Source of the DNA: Vibrio sinaloensis DSM 21326
GTDB taxonomy: Bacteria > Pseudomonadota > Gammaproteobacteria > Enterobacterales > Vibrionaceae
Reading direction: 5' to 3'
DNA: 64,000 nucleotides
NCBI RefSeq assembly: GCF_000189275.1
Contig: NZ_AEVT01000056.1
Coordinates: 114,291-178,290 of the forward strand
The position numbers and the translations under genes are program-made. The stretch's first letter is position 1. Each line of letters starts with the position of its first letter. Below the pieces are notes generated by a model that was not told the DNA's origin, ran no database searches, and worked only from the letters and a program-made list of their open reading frames with translations. Below, piece by piece: positions 52,794-63,856 of the stretch.

Positions 52794-54521
52794 ATGAACA
52801 TTGCCATTATTACAGCGTGTCCAAGCGGGGTTGCAAACAGCATCTTAGCGGCAGGCTTATTGGAACAAGCAGCAGCTAATCTGGGTTGGAATGCGAAGAT
52901 TGAGTGTCAATCCAGCGTTGTTGAACCGACACAACTCACTGAGCAAGAGATTGAACAAGCTGAAGCAGTCATTATTGCAGCCAATACTCCCGTTGATACA
53001 TCCCGCTTTGTCGGTAAAAAAGTCTACCAAGCGCAAATCAGTCAAGTCACTGTCGACCCGACCGCTTTTCTCCAATCAGCGGTTGAAAATGCAGCAGTTC
53101 TTGAAAAAGAACAGGTGACAGTAGAAACAAGCCCAGTCGAGACTAAAAAGATCGTTGCGATCACGGCTTGTCCTACAGGTGTCGCGCACACATTTATGGC
53201 CGCAGAAGCCCTTGAAGAAGAAGGCAAACGCCGCGGTCATCAAATCAAAGTAGAAACACGTGGCTCCGTTGGCGCCAAAAACCAGTTAACAGATCAAGAG
53301 ATTGCAGAAGCAGATTTGGTCATTATTGCGGCAGACATTGAGGTGCCTCTCGATCGTTTCAGCGGCAAAATGATGTATCGAACCAAAACGGGCCCAGCGC
53401 TAAAGAAAACCGCTGAGGAAATGGACAAAGCATTTGAGCAAGCTACGACTTACCAGCACTCTGGGAGCGCAGCGTCTTCTGAAAATGAAGAGAAAAAAGG
53501 GGCCTATAAGCATCTAATGACCGGGGTTTCTCACATGCTCCCTGTTGTTGTCGCCGGTGGTTTGATCATCGCCCTATCCTTCGTTTTCGGTATCGAAGCA
53601 TTTAAAGAAGAAGGAACACTGGCTGCTGCGCTAATGTCTATTGGTGGTGGCTCTGCATTCGCACTCATGATCCCTGTGCTTGCTGGTTACATTGCTTTCT
53701 CTATCGCCGACCGTCCGGGCCTCGCGCCGGGTTTAGTGGGCGGTATGCTCGCTAGCTCAACGGGCGCAGGATTCTTAGGAGGCATCGCAGCGGGCTTTAT
53801 TGCCGGCTACGCAGCGAAGTTCCTCGCTGACAAAGTGTCGTTGCCTCAATCTATGGAAGCACTGAAACCTATTCTGATCATTCCGTTCGCTGCCACACTG
53901 TTTACTGGTCTTGTCATGATCTATATCGTCGGTGGCCCTGTCTCAGGCATCATGAATGGACTAACAGACTTCCTCAACAATATGGGCTCTGACAGTGCAG
54001 TACTTCTCGGTATTATTCTTGGTGCCATGATGTGTTTCGATTTAGGTGGTCCAGTAAACAAAGCCGCGTACGCGTTTGGTGTTGGCTTGCTCGCATCACA
54101 AACCTACGCGCCTATGGCTGCCATTATGGCGGCGGGTATGACACCAGCTTTAGGTATGGGTCTGGCAACCTTTATCGCAAAAAACAAGTTTGAGCAAAGC
54201 GAGCGTGAAGCAGGTAAAGCCTCTTTTGTTCTTGGGTTGTGCTTTATCTCTGAAGGGGCGATTCCATTTGCAGCGAAAGATCCAATGCGCGTTATCCCTG
54301 CCTGTATGGCTGGTGGTGCGTTAACCGGTGCTTTATCTATGCTGTTTGGCGCCAAGCTAATGGCTCCGCACGGTGGATTATTTGTACTGCTTATCCCGAA
54401 CGCAATCACTCCAGTATTAATGTACTTGGTTGCGATTGCGGCAGGCACTGCAGTAACGGGCTTTAGCTATGCCTTCCTAAAATCTCGCTCTGAGTTAAAA
54501 GAAGCTTCAGCGCAAGCTTAA
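52794..54521 (+). CDS. fruA: Fructose PTS permease, IIB'BC components
   Basis: A 575-residue permease. Two IIB-like domains come first: an N-terminal copy (IITACPSGVANSILAAGLLE) and the active one (AITACPTGVAHTFMAAEALE) whose Cys carries the phosphate. The IIC domain with about nine helices follows from about residue 235 (HLMTGVSHMLPVVVAGGLI, GGPVNKAAYAFGVG, FISEGAIPFAAKDP). It imports fructose and phosphorylates it at C1. The N-terminal copy keeps its Cys, although the equivalent domain in E. coli is thought not to be catalytic. Confidence 0.93.
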   Translation: MNIAIITACPSGVANSILAAGLLEQAAANLGWNAKIECQSSVVEPTQLTEQEIEQAEAVIIAANTPVDTSRFVGKKVYQAQISQVTVDPTAFLQSAVENAAVLEKEQVTVETSPVETKKIVAITACPTGVAHTFMAAEALEEEGKRRGHQIKVETRGSVGAKNQLTDQEIAEADLVIIAADIEVPLDRFSGKMMYRTKTGPALKKTAEEMDKAFEQATTYQHSGSAASSENEEKKGAYKHLMTGVSHMLPVVVAGGLIIALSFVFGIEAFKEEGTLAAALMSIGGGSAFALMIPVLAGYIAFSIADRPGLAPGLVGGMLASSTGAGFLGGIAAGFIAGYAAKFLADKVSLPQSMEALKPILIIPFAATLFTGLVMIYIVGGPVSGIMNGLTDFLNNMGSDSAVLLGIILGAMMCFDLGGPVNKAAYAFGVGLLASQTYAPMAAIMAAGMTPALGMGLATFIAKNKFEQSEREAGKASFVLGLCFISEGAIPFAAKDPMRVIPACMAGGALTGALSMLFGAKLMAPHGGLFVLLIPNAITPVLMYLVAIAAGTAVTGFSYAFLKSRSELKEASAQA

Positions 54522-54544
54522 CCCCCAACGCGCTTCTGAAAACC

Positions 54545-54571
54545 AAAGCACCTCTAGTAGGTGCTTTTTTT
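54545..54571 (+). terminator. Terminator of fruBKA
   Basis: AAAGCACCT pairs with AGGTGCTTT over a five-base loop and is followed by T. Confidence 0.88.
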
Positions 54572-54696
54572 ATGCTCGCTAGTCGCATCGACGATTGAAT
54601 AGTTAGCGTAGGATTATGCATGAGCGCTCACAGTAATTCATTCACTAATCTTATATCATTCATTGCTTATACAACTTTAGGACTACTCAACTCGCA

Positions 54697-56598
54697 ATGC
54701 CTGCACCTCGCTTCAAACTTGCCATTCAATTTTTGCTTACGTTTTGTGTCCTATCGCTGGTCCCAATGTTGTATTTTTATGGTGAGTTCGAAGAGATTGA
54801 TCAAGAAACTTTGATTACGGTTGAGCAGGACAATCGATACAAACTTGAATATTCAAAAGCCGAATTGCTCACCACTCTTAGTCAAATCAATACGTCATTA
54901 CGATCGCTATCTTCAAACGGTCTGTTTAATCAAGCCATCATTAATCCATCCGAGGCTAATTTAGACGCGCTCAAAGATTTTTGGTTATTGGTGTCTCAGA
55001 CCCAAGGTTATTACTCACAACTGAGGTTTCTTGATCTAAAAGGTAACGAAGTGGTTCGCGTCAATAGTAGTAAATATATCTCAGAAATCGTCGATAAGTA
55101 CCGTCTGCAGTACAAAGGTGATAGAGAGTATTTCCGCTATGCCCAAACACTTAAAGCCGGAGAAGTAGGCTCATTTGGCATCGATTTGGAGGTCGAACAA
55201 GGTACTTACAGTTACCCACTTACCCCTGCATATCGCGTCATTATTCCAATTGAGTTACTTGGCGAAAAGAAAGGCTATTTTGTCGCGAATTTGGATTTAC
55301 CGCGAATCTACAAATCTCTGGCCTATAAACGAAATCTGTTTAACCTACCAAGTGTGGTCGATGCTAACGGCTATTATTTGATGTCGAATTCTGACGAGCC
55401 CATCTTCGGTCACGTCATTGAACAAAATGCACAGTCGAACATCCCTGCTCTTTACCCATCTCTGTGGCGACAAATCCAATTGAAAGATTCCGGAACGGTC
55501 AGAGACGGTAATGCTTGGTTTTCTTTCCTTAAAATTGAAACAACGCGCCACGGTTTTGAGCAAGATCTCAGCTTTATCATCAAAACGGATCTTAGCGAGG
55601 TCGCCCCTCTTACTGATGCAGCTCGTACCGAATTATTCGTTCAGGCGACCTTCTTGTTTATTATCATTCTTTTGATCACATTTGGTTTTATTACCTGGAA
55701 CTACAACCACGAAAAAAACAGCATGGCGAGTAAGATTGCCCGAGCAGCAATGAATGGCGTATCAGCTATGGTGATAACCGACCACAACAACCGAATCTTA
55801 CAGGTCAACGAAGAGTTCACGCGTGTCAGCGGTTATGAATTGGATGACGTAAAAGGCAAGCAACCTTCGATTTTCGCCTCAGGGAAGCACAATCAAGAGT
55901 TCTATATGGAGATGTGGAAAGAGCTCGAACTTCATGGGGTTTGGGAAGGTGAAGTGGTCAATAAAAGGCGTGATGGTTCAAAAATTACTGAGATACTTCG
56001 CATACAAACCGTCCGTGATAAGCATGAGATCATTCAATTTTATGTCGCTTCTTTTATTGATATTTCCCATAGGAAAGAGCTTGAAGACCGCCTGCGTGAT
56101 TTAAGTGAAAAAGATCCTCTCACTAGCCTTTGGAACCGAAGAAAGTTTGATGCAGAGATGTCGGCGCAAACGCTGAGAATTAAACGCTATCCAACCAGTG
56201 AACAAGCCAGTCTAGCGATACTCGACATTGACCATTTCAAACGCGTCAATGACAAATTTGGTCATGATAAAGGCGACCAAGTGATCAGAGCGGTGGCTGT
56301 TGTACTGGGTGAACACCTACGCGAGACCGATGTTATTGCACGCATTGGGGGCGAAGAATTTGCCATTATTATGCCGCATACCCCACTCAATGAAGCAGAG
56401 ATCGTGGTCAACCGCCTACGTACAGCGATTCATATTGAAAGTGAGCTCGGTATCACAATTAGCGCTGGCGTAACAGACATCTGTGAAGACCCCAGCGCGA
56501 GCTACAAACGCGCCGATATAGCACTATACGAATCCAAAACTCTAGGCCGTAACCAAGTCAATATACTTACCACAAGCGAAAACTCTTCCATTGCCTAA
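54697..56598 (+). CDS. Membrane sensor diguanylate cyclase (CACHE-PAS-GGDEF)
   Basis: A 633-residue protein. Membrane helix 1 is at residues 8-27. A periplasmic double-CACHE-like sensor covers about 30-300 (LRFLDLKGNEVVRVNSSKY, YVRV-type strands). Helix 2 is near 310-330 (FLFIIILLITFGFITW). Then come a PAS domain (GVSAMVITDHNNRILQVNEEFTRVSGY) and a GGDEF domain (DIDHFKRVNDKFGHDKGDQV, IGGEEFAII). It should synthesise c-di-GMP in response to an extracellular small molecule, unknown here. Ribosome binding site is weak (GGACTACTCAACTCGCA). Confidence 0.87.
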   Translation: MPAPRFKLAIQFLLTFCVLSLVPMLYFYGEFEEIDQETLITVEQDNRYKLEYSKAELLTTLSQINTSLRSLSSNGLFNQAIINPSEANLDALKDFWLLVSQTQGYYSQLRFLDLKGNEVVRVNSSKYISEIVDKYRLQYKGDREYFRYAQTLKAGEVGSFGIDLEVEQGTYSYPLTPAYRVIIPIELLGEKKGYFVANLDLPRIYKSLAYKRNLFNLPSVVDANGYYLMSNSDEPIFGHVIEQNAQSNIPALYPSLWRQIQLKDSGTVRDGNAWFSFLKIETTRHGFEQDLSFIIKTDLSEVAPLTDAARTELFVQATFLFIIILLITFGFITWNYNHEKNSMASKIARAAMNGVSAMVITDHNNRILQVNEEFTRVSGYELDDVKGKQPSIFASGKHNQEFYMEMWKELELHGVWEGEVVNKRRDGSKITEILRIQTVRDKHEIIQFYVASFIDISHRKELEDRLRDLSEKDPLTSLWNRRKFDAEMSAQTLRIKRYPTSEQASLAILDIDHFKRVNDKFGHDKGDQVIRAVAVVLGEHLRETDVIARIGGEEFAIIMPHTPLNEAEIVVNRLRTAIHIESELGITISAGVTDICEDPSASYKRADIALYESKTLGRNQVNILTTSENSSIA

Positions 56599-56750
56599 TT
56601 TTGGTGCAGTGCGTTTGTTTCCCTGCACCATCGTATACCAAAGGCGTCACACAAATCGCGTGTAACACCTGAAATCCTTAGCCTTGGCTAATTGGCTCAA
56701 TTCTTGTACTACCCTCATATGACCCCCTTTGCACTGTTATGGAGAATAGT

Positions 56751-57965
56751 ATGCAAGATACCCTAACCATCATCCTTGCCGGAGGCATGGGCTCACGCTT
56801 GAGTCCATTAACGGATGACCGCGCTAAGCCCGCAGTACCATTTGGTGGTAAATATAGAATTATCGATTTTACCTTAACCAATTGCCTTCACTCCGGATTG
56901 CGCCAAATACTCGTCCTCACCCAATACAAATCTCACTCATTACAAAAACATCTCCGAGATGGTTGGTCGATCTTCAATCCCGAGTTGGGCGAATTTATAA
57001 CTGCGGTTCCGCCGCAAATGCGCGGAGGTGGTAAGTGGTATGAAGGAACGGCTGATGCTATCTATCACAACCTTTGGTTGGTAGAACGCAGTGACGCAAA
57101 ACATGTCATTGTCCTTTCCGGCGATCATATTTATCGCATGGACTACGCAGAAATGCTCAAGGATCACATCGACAACAAGGCGAAACTTACGGTTGCCTGT
57201 ATGGATGTTCCACGCAAAGAAGCGTCTGCCTTTGGTGTATTGTCATGCGACAGCAACAATTTGATTGACACATTTTGCGAAAAACCGGCTGATCCCCCAG
57301 CAATGCCGGGAAATGAAAACCGCAGCCTAGTTTCTATGGGCATTTACATATTCGAAAAAGAAACGCTGCAAAAAATACTCATGGAAGATGCAGAGAATGC
57401 TTCATCGTCCCATGATTTTGGCAAGGATATTATTCCGAAGTTGATTGATGATCAGTGTGTGTACGGGTACAACTTTTGTCAGGATCGCGGACGAGTCGCG
57501 CGCGATTGTTATTGGCGCGATGTTGGCACAATTGATTCATTCTACCAAGCGAATATGGACTTGCTTGAGCCTGTCCCACCGATGAACCTATACCAATCTA
57601 ATTGGGCAGTTAGAACTTACGAATCTCAGTTTCCGCCTGCTAGAACAGTCTCTTCAGCTACAGGCAACGAAGGCATATTTATCAACTCAATCATAGCCAA
57701 CGGTGTCGTCAATTCTGGTGGTTCTGTGCAGCATTCTATCATTTCATCTAACGTCAGAATTCACGATAGCTCAACCATTGTTGACAGTATTATTTTCGAT
57801 GACGTTGAGGTCGGCGAAGGCTGTAAACTGGTCAATTGCATCGTAGACAAGCATGTAAAAATACCCGCTAACACCGAAATTGGCCTTAACCGGGTAGCCG
57901 ATGCCAAACGCTTCCACATATCCGAAAATGGAATCGTGGTTGTACCGGAGAGTTACCGCTTCTAA
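56751..57965 (+). CDS. glgC: Glucose-1-phosphate adenylyltransferase
   Basis: A 404-residue enzyme. The nucleotidyltransferase domain has ILAGGMGSRLSPLTDDRAKPAVPFGGKYRIIDF, shown here in parts as GGMGSRL and KPAVPFGGKYRIIDF, plus WYEGTADAIYHN and GDHIYRMDYAEML. The C-terminal left-handed beta-helix has hexapeptide-like repeats. It makes ADP-glucose for glycogen. An ATG at 56739 is in frame, but its GGAGAA serves as the ribosome binding site for ATG 56751. It is convergent with the chitodextrinase gene, an arrangement I recall from V. cholerae as well. Confidence 0.92.
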   Translation: MQDTLTIILAGGMGSRLSPLTDDRAKPAVPFGGKYRIIDFTLTNCLHSGLRQILVLTQYKSHSLQKHLRDGWSIFNPELGEFITAVPPQMRGGGKWYEGTADAIYHNLWLVERSDAKHVIVLSGDHIYRMDYAEMLKDHIDNKAKLTVACMDVPRKEASAFGVLSCDSNNLIDTFCEKPADPPAMPGNENRSLVSMGIYIFEKETLQKILMEDAENASSSHDFGKDIIPKLIDDQCVYGYNFCQDRGRVARDCYWRDVGTIDSFYQANMDLLEPVPPMNLYQSNWAVRTYESQFPPARTVSSATGNEGIFINSIIANGVVNSGGSVQHSIISSNVRIHDSSTIVDSIIFDDVEVGEGCKLVNCIVDKHVKIPANTEIGLNRVADAKRFHISENGIVVVPESYRF

Positions 57966-57976
57966 TGCACAACAAA

Positions 57977-58003
57977 AACGCCTTGGTCAATGACCAAGGC
58001 GTT
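57977..58003. terminator. Bidirectional terminator between glgC and the chitodextrinase gene
   Basis: AACGCCTTGGTCA pairs exactly with TGACCAAGGCGTT across one base, with A and T flanks. Confidence 0.9.
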
Positions 58004-58020
58004 TCTCGTTTAGCTCGTTG

Positions 58021-61000
58021 TTACGGGCAAGTTACTTCATCCCAGAACCAATTTGACTGAGTTGGAGATTCCCACGAGCCAGGGCTGTTTTTTGCCACGA
58101 AACATTTTCCGTTATGGCTATAAGTATCACCGTTAACCGCTTTCGTTACACCAGGCTCCCATACCGACACGGTTCCTGAACCCGCATTACCGCCGCTGTC
58201 ACCGCCAGTATCTCCACCGTTTCCGCCACTGCCTGCTGTTAAGTCCGCTAGCGGTAGGTCGGGTTGTTCAAACTTGAACGCGTAGTCTACACCGTTGATA
58301 GTCACTGAATAGTTAGCTGGGCCAGAAATTGGTAAGTAGTACACCATGTCTAATTCGTATGTACCACCAGCCGGCAGATCTTTCCACGCAGGTAGGCTAA
58401 AGGCTACGCGGTGCATTGTACCGTCCAAACCACCAATATTATTGGCGCGAGTATGACCCGATGAAATCACCGCCAAGCCACCACCAGATTGATCTTTCGC
58501 GTTGTCAGGCGCAGAAACTGGAATATCGAACTGGAATTCAGTTCCGCCAGGGATCGCTTGCCCCGTGTTGTTCGTAAAGGTGACCTTCGGGTTGATCGGA
58601 TAGTTTTGATCTCCCACTTTAAAGCCACCAACAGAGACACTGATGTCTACTGCTTCAGTCGGAATCGCTCCCGTTGCAATCTTATTGCCGTATGGCGTCG
58701 CAGATTTAAACTTATCGTAGATGGCTTTCGTCATGGTATTACCCATGTGGTATTCACCACCACCATTGATACACGCTTGCTCCGTTGTATCAATCGAAGT
58801 GCGCTTACCATTTGCATCAAGCACATAACAGTTATAGTCGCCTGCTAGTTCCCAGAACATGATGCCGCCAATTTCCTTATCGATAACGTAATCTGCTTTT
58901 ACGTTTACAGATGCTTCGTCTTCCGTAGAAAGGAAAACTGACTTCTCCGCATTCCATAACCAAGGGGCTACGGCAACGGCGTCATAGTTACGCTCATACG
59001 TCCCGACAAACTTATCCGTTGGATCATTAATAGGATCCAGTTTGTACGCTTCTGTATAAGTACCCCAAATCCCATGCTCTAGGTTCTTCGCATGCCACAT
59101 TGGGCCTGAGCCTGCTCCCATTTCGTTACCTTTAGGATCGGTATCGTGCCACATGTTATCGATACCTACAGCACCGTTACCACAGTTGTTCTTCTCGCCT
59201 TCACCCGTACCTTCAGGACATTCAGCCTGGTTAGGTAAAGCAGCTCTGCCCCACAAGCCGTTGGTACCACCAGTAACACCTTGCCAACCACGCGTATAGT
59301 AAGGCACACCGATATTAATACGACCCGCCGGCATTGAACCTCTGAAGTAGTGATAAGCCCAGTCCGTATTTAGGTAACCAATGCCGCCATAGGCCGCCGT
59401 ACCATAGACATTCCATTGAGCCAATTCAGAATCTTCACCAGTATCAAATAACGCAGCATTGTGACCAACATGATCATTCCACGCACCGTGAAGGTCATAA
59501 GACATGATGTTTACGTAATCGAGATACTTAGTCACATCAAATGTTTCCATACCTCGTAGCAGGTAACCTGATGAAGGTGCCGCGATAGTCAGCATGTAAT
59601 GCACGCCATCTTGCGCAGAAGCTACATCGAGCTTTTCACGTAAAACTTTCATCAATTCTTGATAAGACGCCCATAAGTAAGCACGACGAGGCTCCATGAA
59701 TGCTTTATCGTATGGGTTGCCAGCACCAGCCATTGACGTTGGGTATTCGTAGTCGATGTCTAAACCGTCAAATTTGTAGGTACGCATCATTTCAACGGCT
59801 GACGCAGCAAATTTTTCAATGCCGGCATGATTGATTGAGCCGTCGGCATTGGTTGTCATGGTGTAGAAACCGCCATCGGCAACACGATTACCGTCTGCAC
59901 CAAAGTGACCACCTGTTTCTGCCCAACCACCAATTGAAATGAGTGTTTTGACGCCATGGCGCTCTTTGTATGTCGCTAGTGCACCAAAGTGGCCTTTGAA
60001 GCCTAGGTTCGGATCAATGTCGACACCCGCCCACTCTTTACCAGTTGCAACATTGTTAGGGTCATTAACATCCCCTAAATTAACTTTTCCATCTGGACCA
60101 ATACCAACGAACGCATAGTTAATGTGTGTTAGCTGTTCCCACGGGATATCTTTGACCAAGTAGGCCGCTTGAGGATCATCGCCGCTGCGCCAACTCGTAA
60201 AGTAACCAATCACACGACGTGGGTGGTCTGTCCCCATCTGTTCACGACCTTCTTCATCGTAGATCGTACAGTAAGGCACATTAACCCCTTCAGTTTGGTA
60301 CAAGCCATCAGGGCGACAGTTTGCCACTGTTGGCGCACCATTAACTTTGAGCGTTGCCGATGTCGAGTTAGTCGTTGCACCAAGATTGTCTGTCGCTTTT
60401 GCGTATACAGATAAAGTGCCTGAAGAGGTTGTCGTATAATCCAAAGTGTAAGGTGCGCTAGCCACTGTGCCCACTAAGGAGCCAGCAACATAAAAGTCTA
60501 CTTTATCTACGCTACCATCTGTGTCTGCTGCTTCAGCCGTTAAGGTCACCACTCCACCAACGTCAACGGTGGTAACAGAAAGTGCAACACTGATTGTCGG
60601 CGACTCGTTCCCCGGTGTACTGGAGTCAACACTGATGTTCACGCTACTTACTTGGCTTGCTTCACCTTTATCGTCATAGGCAATAGCAGTGATGGTGTGA
60701 TTGCCCGTGGTTGACGCCCAGCTAGCAGAATGCGGCGCGTTGCTACTTTGACCAACTATCACTCCATCAACAAAAAATTCAACGCTCGCGACTGTTCCAT
60801 CACTGTCACTCGCGCTCGCTGTAATGGTGACTAAGTCCCCTTCAGTAAATGCATCAGACGACAACGGTGCCGTTATGTTAGCCACTGGTGGTTCATTCAC
60901 CACCACGCCACCGTCGCAGCTCCCCAACGATTGCCAAAAGCCCCACGGGCCAGCGGTTTCGGCGGGACTATTTCCCTGAGTCCAATAGTTTGCTTGATAC

Positions 61001-61173
61001 GCCTCGTTGGCTTGCTGGACTTGATCTCCGCCATTATAAACAGCCGACGAATCCCATTGTGGCAACGCGCTACAATCAACAGCGGCGTAGCTGTTGAATG
61101 CAATCAGGCATGATGCGCTTAACGTACTGAGTGTAAACACACGCTTTTTCACGTTTACATTAGGTGAGTGCAT
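58021..61173 (-). CDS. Secreted chitodextrinase / chitinase, GH18, with two chitin-binding modules
   Basis: A 1050-residue secreted enzyme. A signal peptide (ending FNSYA) is followed by a CBM5/12 module ([27 protein letters not shown]), two Ig-like repeats (about 95-185 and 190-280, sharing [14 protein letters not shown]), and a large GH18 domain. The GH18 catalytic motif is [11 protein letters not shown] near residue 470, with the acid Glu. A ChiC-like C-terminal domain and a second CBM5/12 ([18 protein letters not shown]) end the protein. It degrades chitin or chitodextrins outside the cell or in the periplasm. The gene is monocistronic. Confidence 0.9.
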   Translation of the reverse strand: MHSPNVNVKKRVFTLSTLSASCLIAFNSYAAVDCSALPQWDSSAVYNGGDQVQQANEAYQANYWTQGNSPAETAGPWGFWQSLGSCDGGVVVNEPPVANITAPLSSDAFTEGDLVTITASASDSDGTVASVEFFVDGVIVGQSSNAPHSASWASTTGNHTITAIAYDDKGEASQVSSVNISVDSSTPGNESPTISVALSVTTVDVGGVVTLTAEAADTDGSVDKVDFYVAGSLVGTVASAPYTLDYTTTSSGTLSVYAKATDNLGATTNSTSATLKVNGAPTVANCRPDGLYQTEGVNVPYCTIYDEEGREQMGTDHPRRVIGYFTSWRSGDDPQAAYLVKDIPWEQLTHINYAFVGIGPDGKVNLGDVNDPNNVATGKEWAGVDIDPNLGFKGHFGALATYKERHGVKTLISIGGWAETGGHFGADGNRVADGGFYTMTTNADGSINHAGIEKFAASAVEMMRTYKFDGLDIDYEYPTSMAGAGNPYDKAFMEPRRAYLWASYQELMKVLREKLDVASAQDGVHYMLTIAAPSSGYLLRGMETFDVTKYLDYVNIMSYDLHGAWNDHVGHNAALFDTGEDSELAQWNVYGTAAYGGIGYLNTDWAYHYFRGSMPAGRINIGVPYYTRGWQGVTGGTNGLWGRAALPNQAECPEGTGEGEKNNCGNGAVGIDNMWHDTDPKGNEMGAGSGPMWHAKNLEHGIWGTYTEAYKLDPINDPTDKFVGTYERNYDAVAVAPWLWNAEKSVFLSTEDEASVNVKADYVIDKEIGGIMFWELAGDYNCYVLDANGKRTSIDTTEQACINGGGEYHMGNTMTKAIYDKFKSATPYGNKIATGAIPTEAVDISVSVGGFKVGDQNYPINPKVTFTNNTGQAIPGGTEFQFDIPVSAPDNAKDQSGGGLAVISSGHTRANNIGGLDGTMHRVAFSLPAWKDLPAGGTYELDMVYYLPISGPANYSVTINGVDYAFKFEQPDLPLADLTAGSGGNGGDTGGDSGGNAGSGTVSVWEPGVTKAVNGDTYSHNGKCFVAKNSPGSWESPTQSNWFWDEVTCP

Positions 61174-61590
61174 AGTGCTCTATCCTTAAGTTATTGTTTC
61201 AACGTATTAAATTCACTGCATAGTGCAGAGAAAAAACTTATAAATCGATTAAAAATAACCATAGATTAGCCGCACGAAATCACGAGAATTAATTCGTTAT
61301 ACTTCAAATTGACTCGCAATCGGTTGTATATTTATTGCAATAAACCAGCACTTATTTTGCATCAATTACTAAATTCTGATTTATTTTCCTGATAAAAAAA
61401 TAAGCCTCTGAGCTGGCTCGCAAAGAGGCTTATTAATCAAAGAGATTGACTAGATCTCCTATAGGGGTCTGTAGAAATCATACTGTAGATCTGTTAGGCA
61501 GCATGATTTACTAAGGTTTTAGTATGAATGAGTCGCATTCATTAAAAAACAGTAATTATGTAAATTGATTTTTCCCCTTTTGCTAGAGAC
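61174..61590. other. 417-base gap between the chitodextrinase and AraC-type genes
   Basis: The first 200 bases are AT-rich and should contain the chitodextrinase promoter (CTGCA/TGCAG hairpin near 61216). A terminator hairpin for the AraC-type gene lies at 61394-61434. No gene is seen. A short AATGA/TCATT hairpin before A6 lies near 61527-61547. Confidence 0.6.
61394..61434 (-). terminator. Terminator of the AraC-type gene
   Basis: AATAAGCCTCT pairs exactly with AGAGGCTTATT over a 14-base loop. On the minus strand a T tract follows. It lies about 155 bases past the stop. Confidence 0.7.
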
Positions 61591-62478
61591 TTAACTCGCC
61601 AATCGCATTCCTTTCGGCGTCTCATTGAAGTGGCGTTTGTACTCTCGCGAAAATTGAGAGCTGCTGTTGTACCCGACAAGTCTCGCGGCATCGTTAACTT
61701 TTTTGCCCTCAAGCTGAATCAGCTCTTTCGCTTTATTCAAACGCACTTTTTTTATGTACTGAATCGGAGATTCCAACGTTATTTCACGAAATGCACTGTG
61801 AAATGCTGACGTACTCATGTTTGCCTCTTCGGCTAAACTCTGAACAGAAAGGTTAGCTGCGTACTCGCGGTGGACTTTCTCTAGCGCTTTCGCAACCCGA
61901 GCATAATGCCCTTCATGATGCGCAAGATTGAACAAAACATGCCCTTCACTGCTTCGTAACGCTCGATAAACCAGCTCTTCTTTCAGTGCATCGCCGAGCA
62001 TCTCACACTCGATGGGATCACACAGGGCTTTCATTACCCGCTGACACACGTCAAGCATACTTGGCTCCATACGCACTGACTTTAAACCGCAGCTGTTCTC
62101 ATCGTGACAACCACGAGGCTCGAACCCCAGCTTTTCTAATCGAACAACTTGGCGGTGAAGCACTTTCGGGTCAATGTCGATTGACAAGCCCAGTAGTGGC
62201 TCGTTGTCTTTCGGAATCGCTTCACACTCTAAAGGCATAGGAACTCCAACCACTAAGTAGTCTTCTGGACCATAAGGCACAGGTTGATTACCAATGTGGA
62301 TATTTTTATTGCCTTGTCCTAACACAATGACACCGGACTGATAAACAAAAGGTTGACGAGAGTTACCGCGGCTACTTCGATAAAACCATACCCCTTCTAT
62401 CGCCGTATGATAAATACCTTCTAGCTCATTGAGTTTTTGGTATTCAACGTATTGACTCATTAACTCCGCTAGGCTCAT
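61591..62478 (-). CDS. AraC-family transcriptional activator, YqhC-like
   Basis: A 295-residue regulator. The N-terminal AraC_N cupin-like domain (VWFYRSSRGNSRQPFVYQSG, VPMPLECEAIPKDNEPLLGLS) is joined to a double helix-turn-helix (LSVQSLAEEANMSTSAFHSAFRE, VNDAARLVGYNSSSQFSREYKR). It is divergent from yqhD, exactly as yqhC is in E. coli, where YqhC activates yqhD in response to aldehydes. The 168-base gap between starts is the likely operator region. Confidence 0.85.
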   Translation of the reverse strand: MSLAELMSQYVEYQKLNELEGIYHTAIEGVWFYRSSRGNSRQPFVYQSGVIVLGQGNKNIHIGNQPVPYGPEDYLVVGVPMPLECEAIPKDNEPLLGLSIDIDPKVLHRQVVRLEKLGFEPRGCHDENSCGLKSVRMEPSMLDVCQRVMKALCDPIECEMLGDALKEELVYRALRSSEGHVLFNLAHHEGHYARVAKALEKVHREYAANLSVQSLAEEANMSTSAFHSAFREITLESPIQYIKKVRLNKAKELIQLEGKKVNDAARLVGYNSSSQFSREYKRHFNETPKGMRLAS

Positions 62479-62646
62479 GGGACCTCACTTATGTTCGCAT
62501 GGCAAAGATGTTTGTAGCTTTAGGCAATATTTATGGAGAATTTCGCCTATCAGAAGCCACTTCTACGTACTATTATGCACTCATAATCAAATGACGCAAT
62601 GTCTACAGTGCGTCGTAATCACAACACGGAAGCAAGAGGCAAACAA

Positions 62647-63795
62647 ATGCAATTCACTTACGTTAATCCAACCCAAATCTTCTTTGGACAAGGTCAAATC
62701 GCATCCATTAAACAAGCGGTAGCGAATCAAAATAAAGTACTTGTGATATACGGCGGCGGCTCGATCAAACGCAATGGCGTGTATGATCAAGTTGCTTCTG
62801 CTTTAGAAGGCATTGAATGGACAGAATTCTCAGGTGTCGAGCCCAACCCAACCAAAGAAACATTAGATAAAGCGGTCAAGATCGTAAAAGAGCAAAACAT
62901 CGATTTTATTCTTGCTGTCGGTGGTGGTTCGGTGATCGATGGCTCTAAATACGTTGCTGCATCAGCTAAATACGACGGAGATGGTTGGGACATTTTGACG
63001 GGCGCACACCAGGTATCGGATGCAGTTGCCATTGGTGCAATTTTGACGCTGCCTGCAACTGGCTCCGAATCAAATATGGGCGCTGTGATCACTAAGGCTG
63101 AAACTCAAACTAAGCTGGCATTCTTGTCTCCATTCGTTCAACCAAAATTTGCGGTTCTTGACCCAGACGTAATGAAAACTCTACCAGAAAAACAACTACT
63201 CAATGGAGTGGTCGATGCGTGGGTGCATGTGTGCGAGCAATACTTAACGTCTGACCATGGTGCGATGGTACAAGACGGTTATGCAGAGACTCTGCTCAAG
63301 ACACTTAAATCGCTAGGTGAGCGTTTTGAAGATCGTGACAACGATGCATGGCGAGCAAACTTGATGTGGTCAGCAAACCAAGCGCTGAACGGCCTAATTG
63401 GTTCTGGTGTTCCTCAAGATTGGGCAACGCACATGATTGGCCACGAAATGACGGCACTATGGGGTGTAGACCACGCACGTTCGCTAGCGATCGTTCAGCC
63501 GTCGCTGCTCCGTAATCAAATTGAAGTGAAACGAGCCAAACTAGAACAAATGGGGGTTAACGTTTTTGGCCTTGAGCAAACGTCTGACCTCGCTGAACGC
63601 ACCATCAGTGCGATTGAGGATTTCTACAAATCTCTCAACGTAGAGACGCAGTTTAGCGATTACGAGTCTTCTAAAGAGGACGCCATCGAAGCCGTTATCA
63701 CGCAACTTTCGGAACACGGCATGGTGCAACTGGGCGAAAAACAACAAATTTCTCTAGAGCATAGCCGAGAAATTTTAGCCAACGCTATTGCTTAG
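62647..63795 (+). CDS. yqhD: NADPH-dependent aldehyde reductase, iron-containing alcohol dehydrogenase family (YqhD)
   Basis: A 382-residue enzyme. It has YVNPTQIFFGQGQ, the cofactor turn VIYGGGSIKRNGVYDQV, FILAVGGGSVIDGSK and metal-site residues in DAWVHVCEQYL, GHEMTALWGVDHARSLAI. YqhD reduces short aldehydes such as acrolein and methylglyoxal with NADPH. The frame is open to 62599, but GAGGCAAACAA precedes ATG 62647 and gives the E. coli-like N-terminus. Regulated presumably by the divergent YqhC-like activator. Confidence 0.9.
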   Translation: MQFTYVNPTQIFFGQGQIASIKQAVANQNKVLVIYGGGSIKRNGVYDQVASALEGIEWTEFSGVEPNPTKETLDKAVKIVKEQNIDFILAVGGGSVIDGSKYVAASAKYDGDGWDILTGAHQVSDAVAIGAILTLPATGSESNMGAVITKAETQTKLAFLSPFVQPKFAVLDPDVMKTLPEKQLLNGVVDAWVHVCEQYLTSDHGAMVQDGYAETLLKTLKSLGERFEDRDNDAWRANLMWSANQALNGLIGSGVPQDWATHMIGHEMTALWGVDHARSLAIVQPSLLRNQIEVKRAKLEQMGVNVFGLEQTSDLAERTISAIEDFYKSLNVETQFSDYESSKEDAIEAVITQLSEHGMVQLGEKQQISLEHSREILANAIA

Positions 63796-63818
63796 TCTAA
63801 TCACTCTCTTTACTCTAT

Positions 63819-63843
63819 AAACGGCATTTATATGCCGTTTTTT
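63819..63843 (+). terminator. Terminator after yqhD
   Basis: AAACGGCAT pairs with ATGCCGTTT over a four-base loop and is followed by T. Confidence 0.88.
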
Positions 63844-63856
63844 TAGAGTAAGGTTT

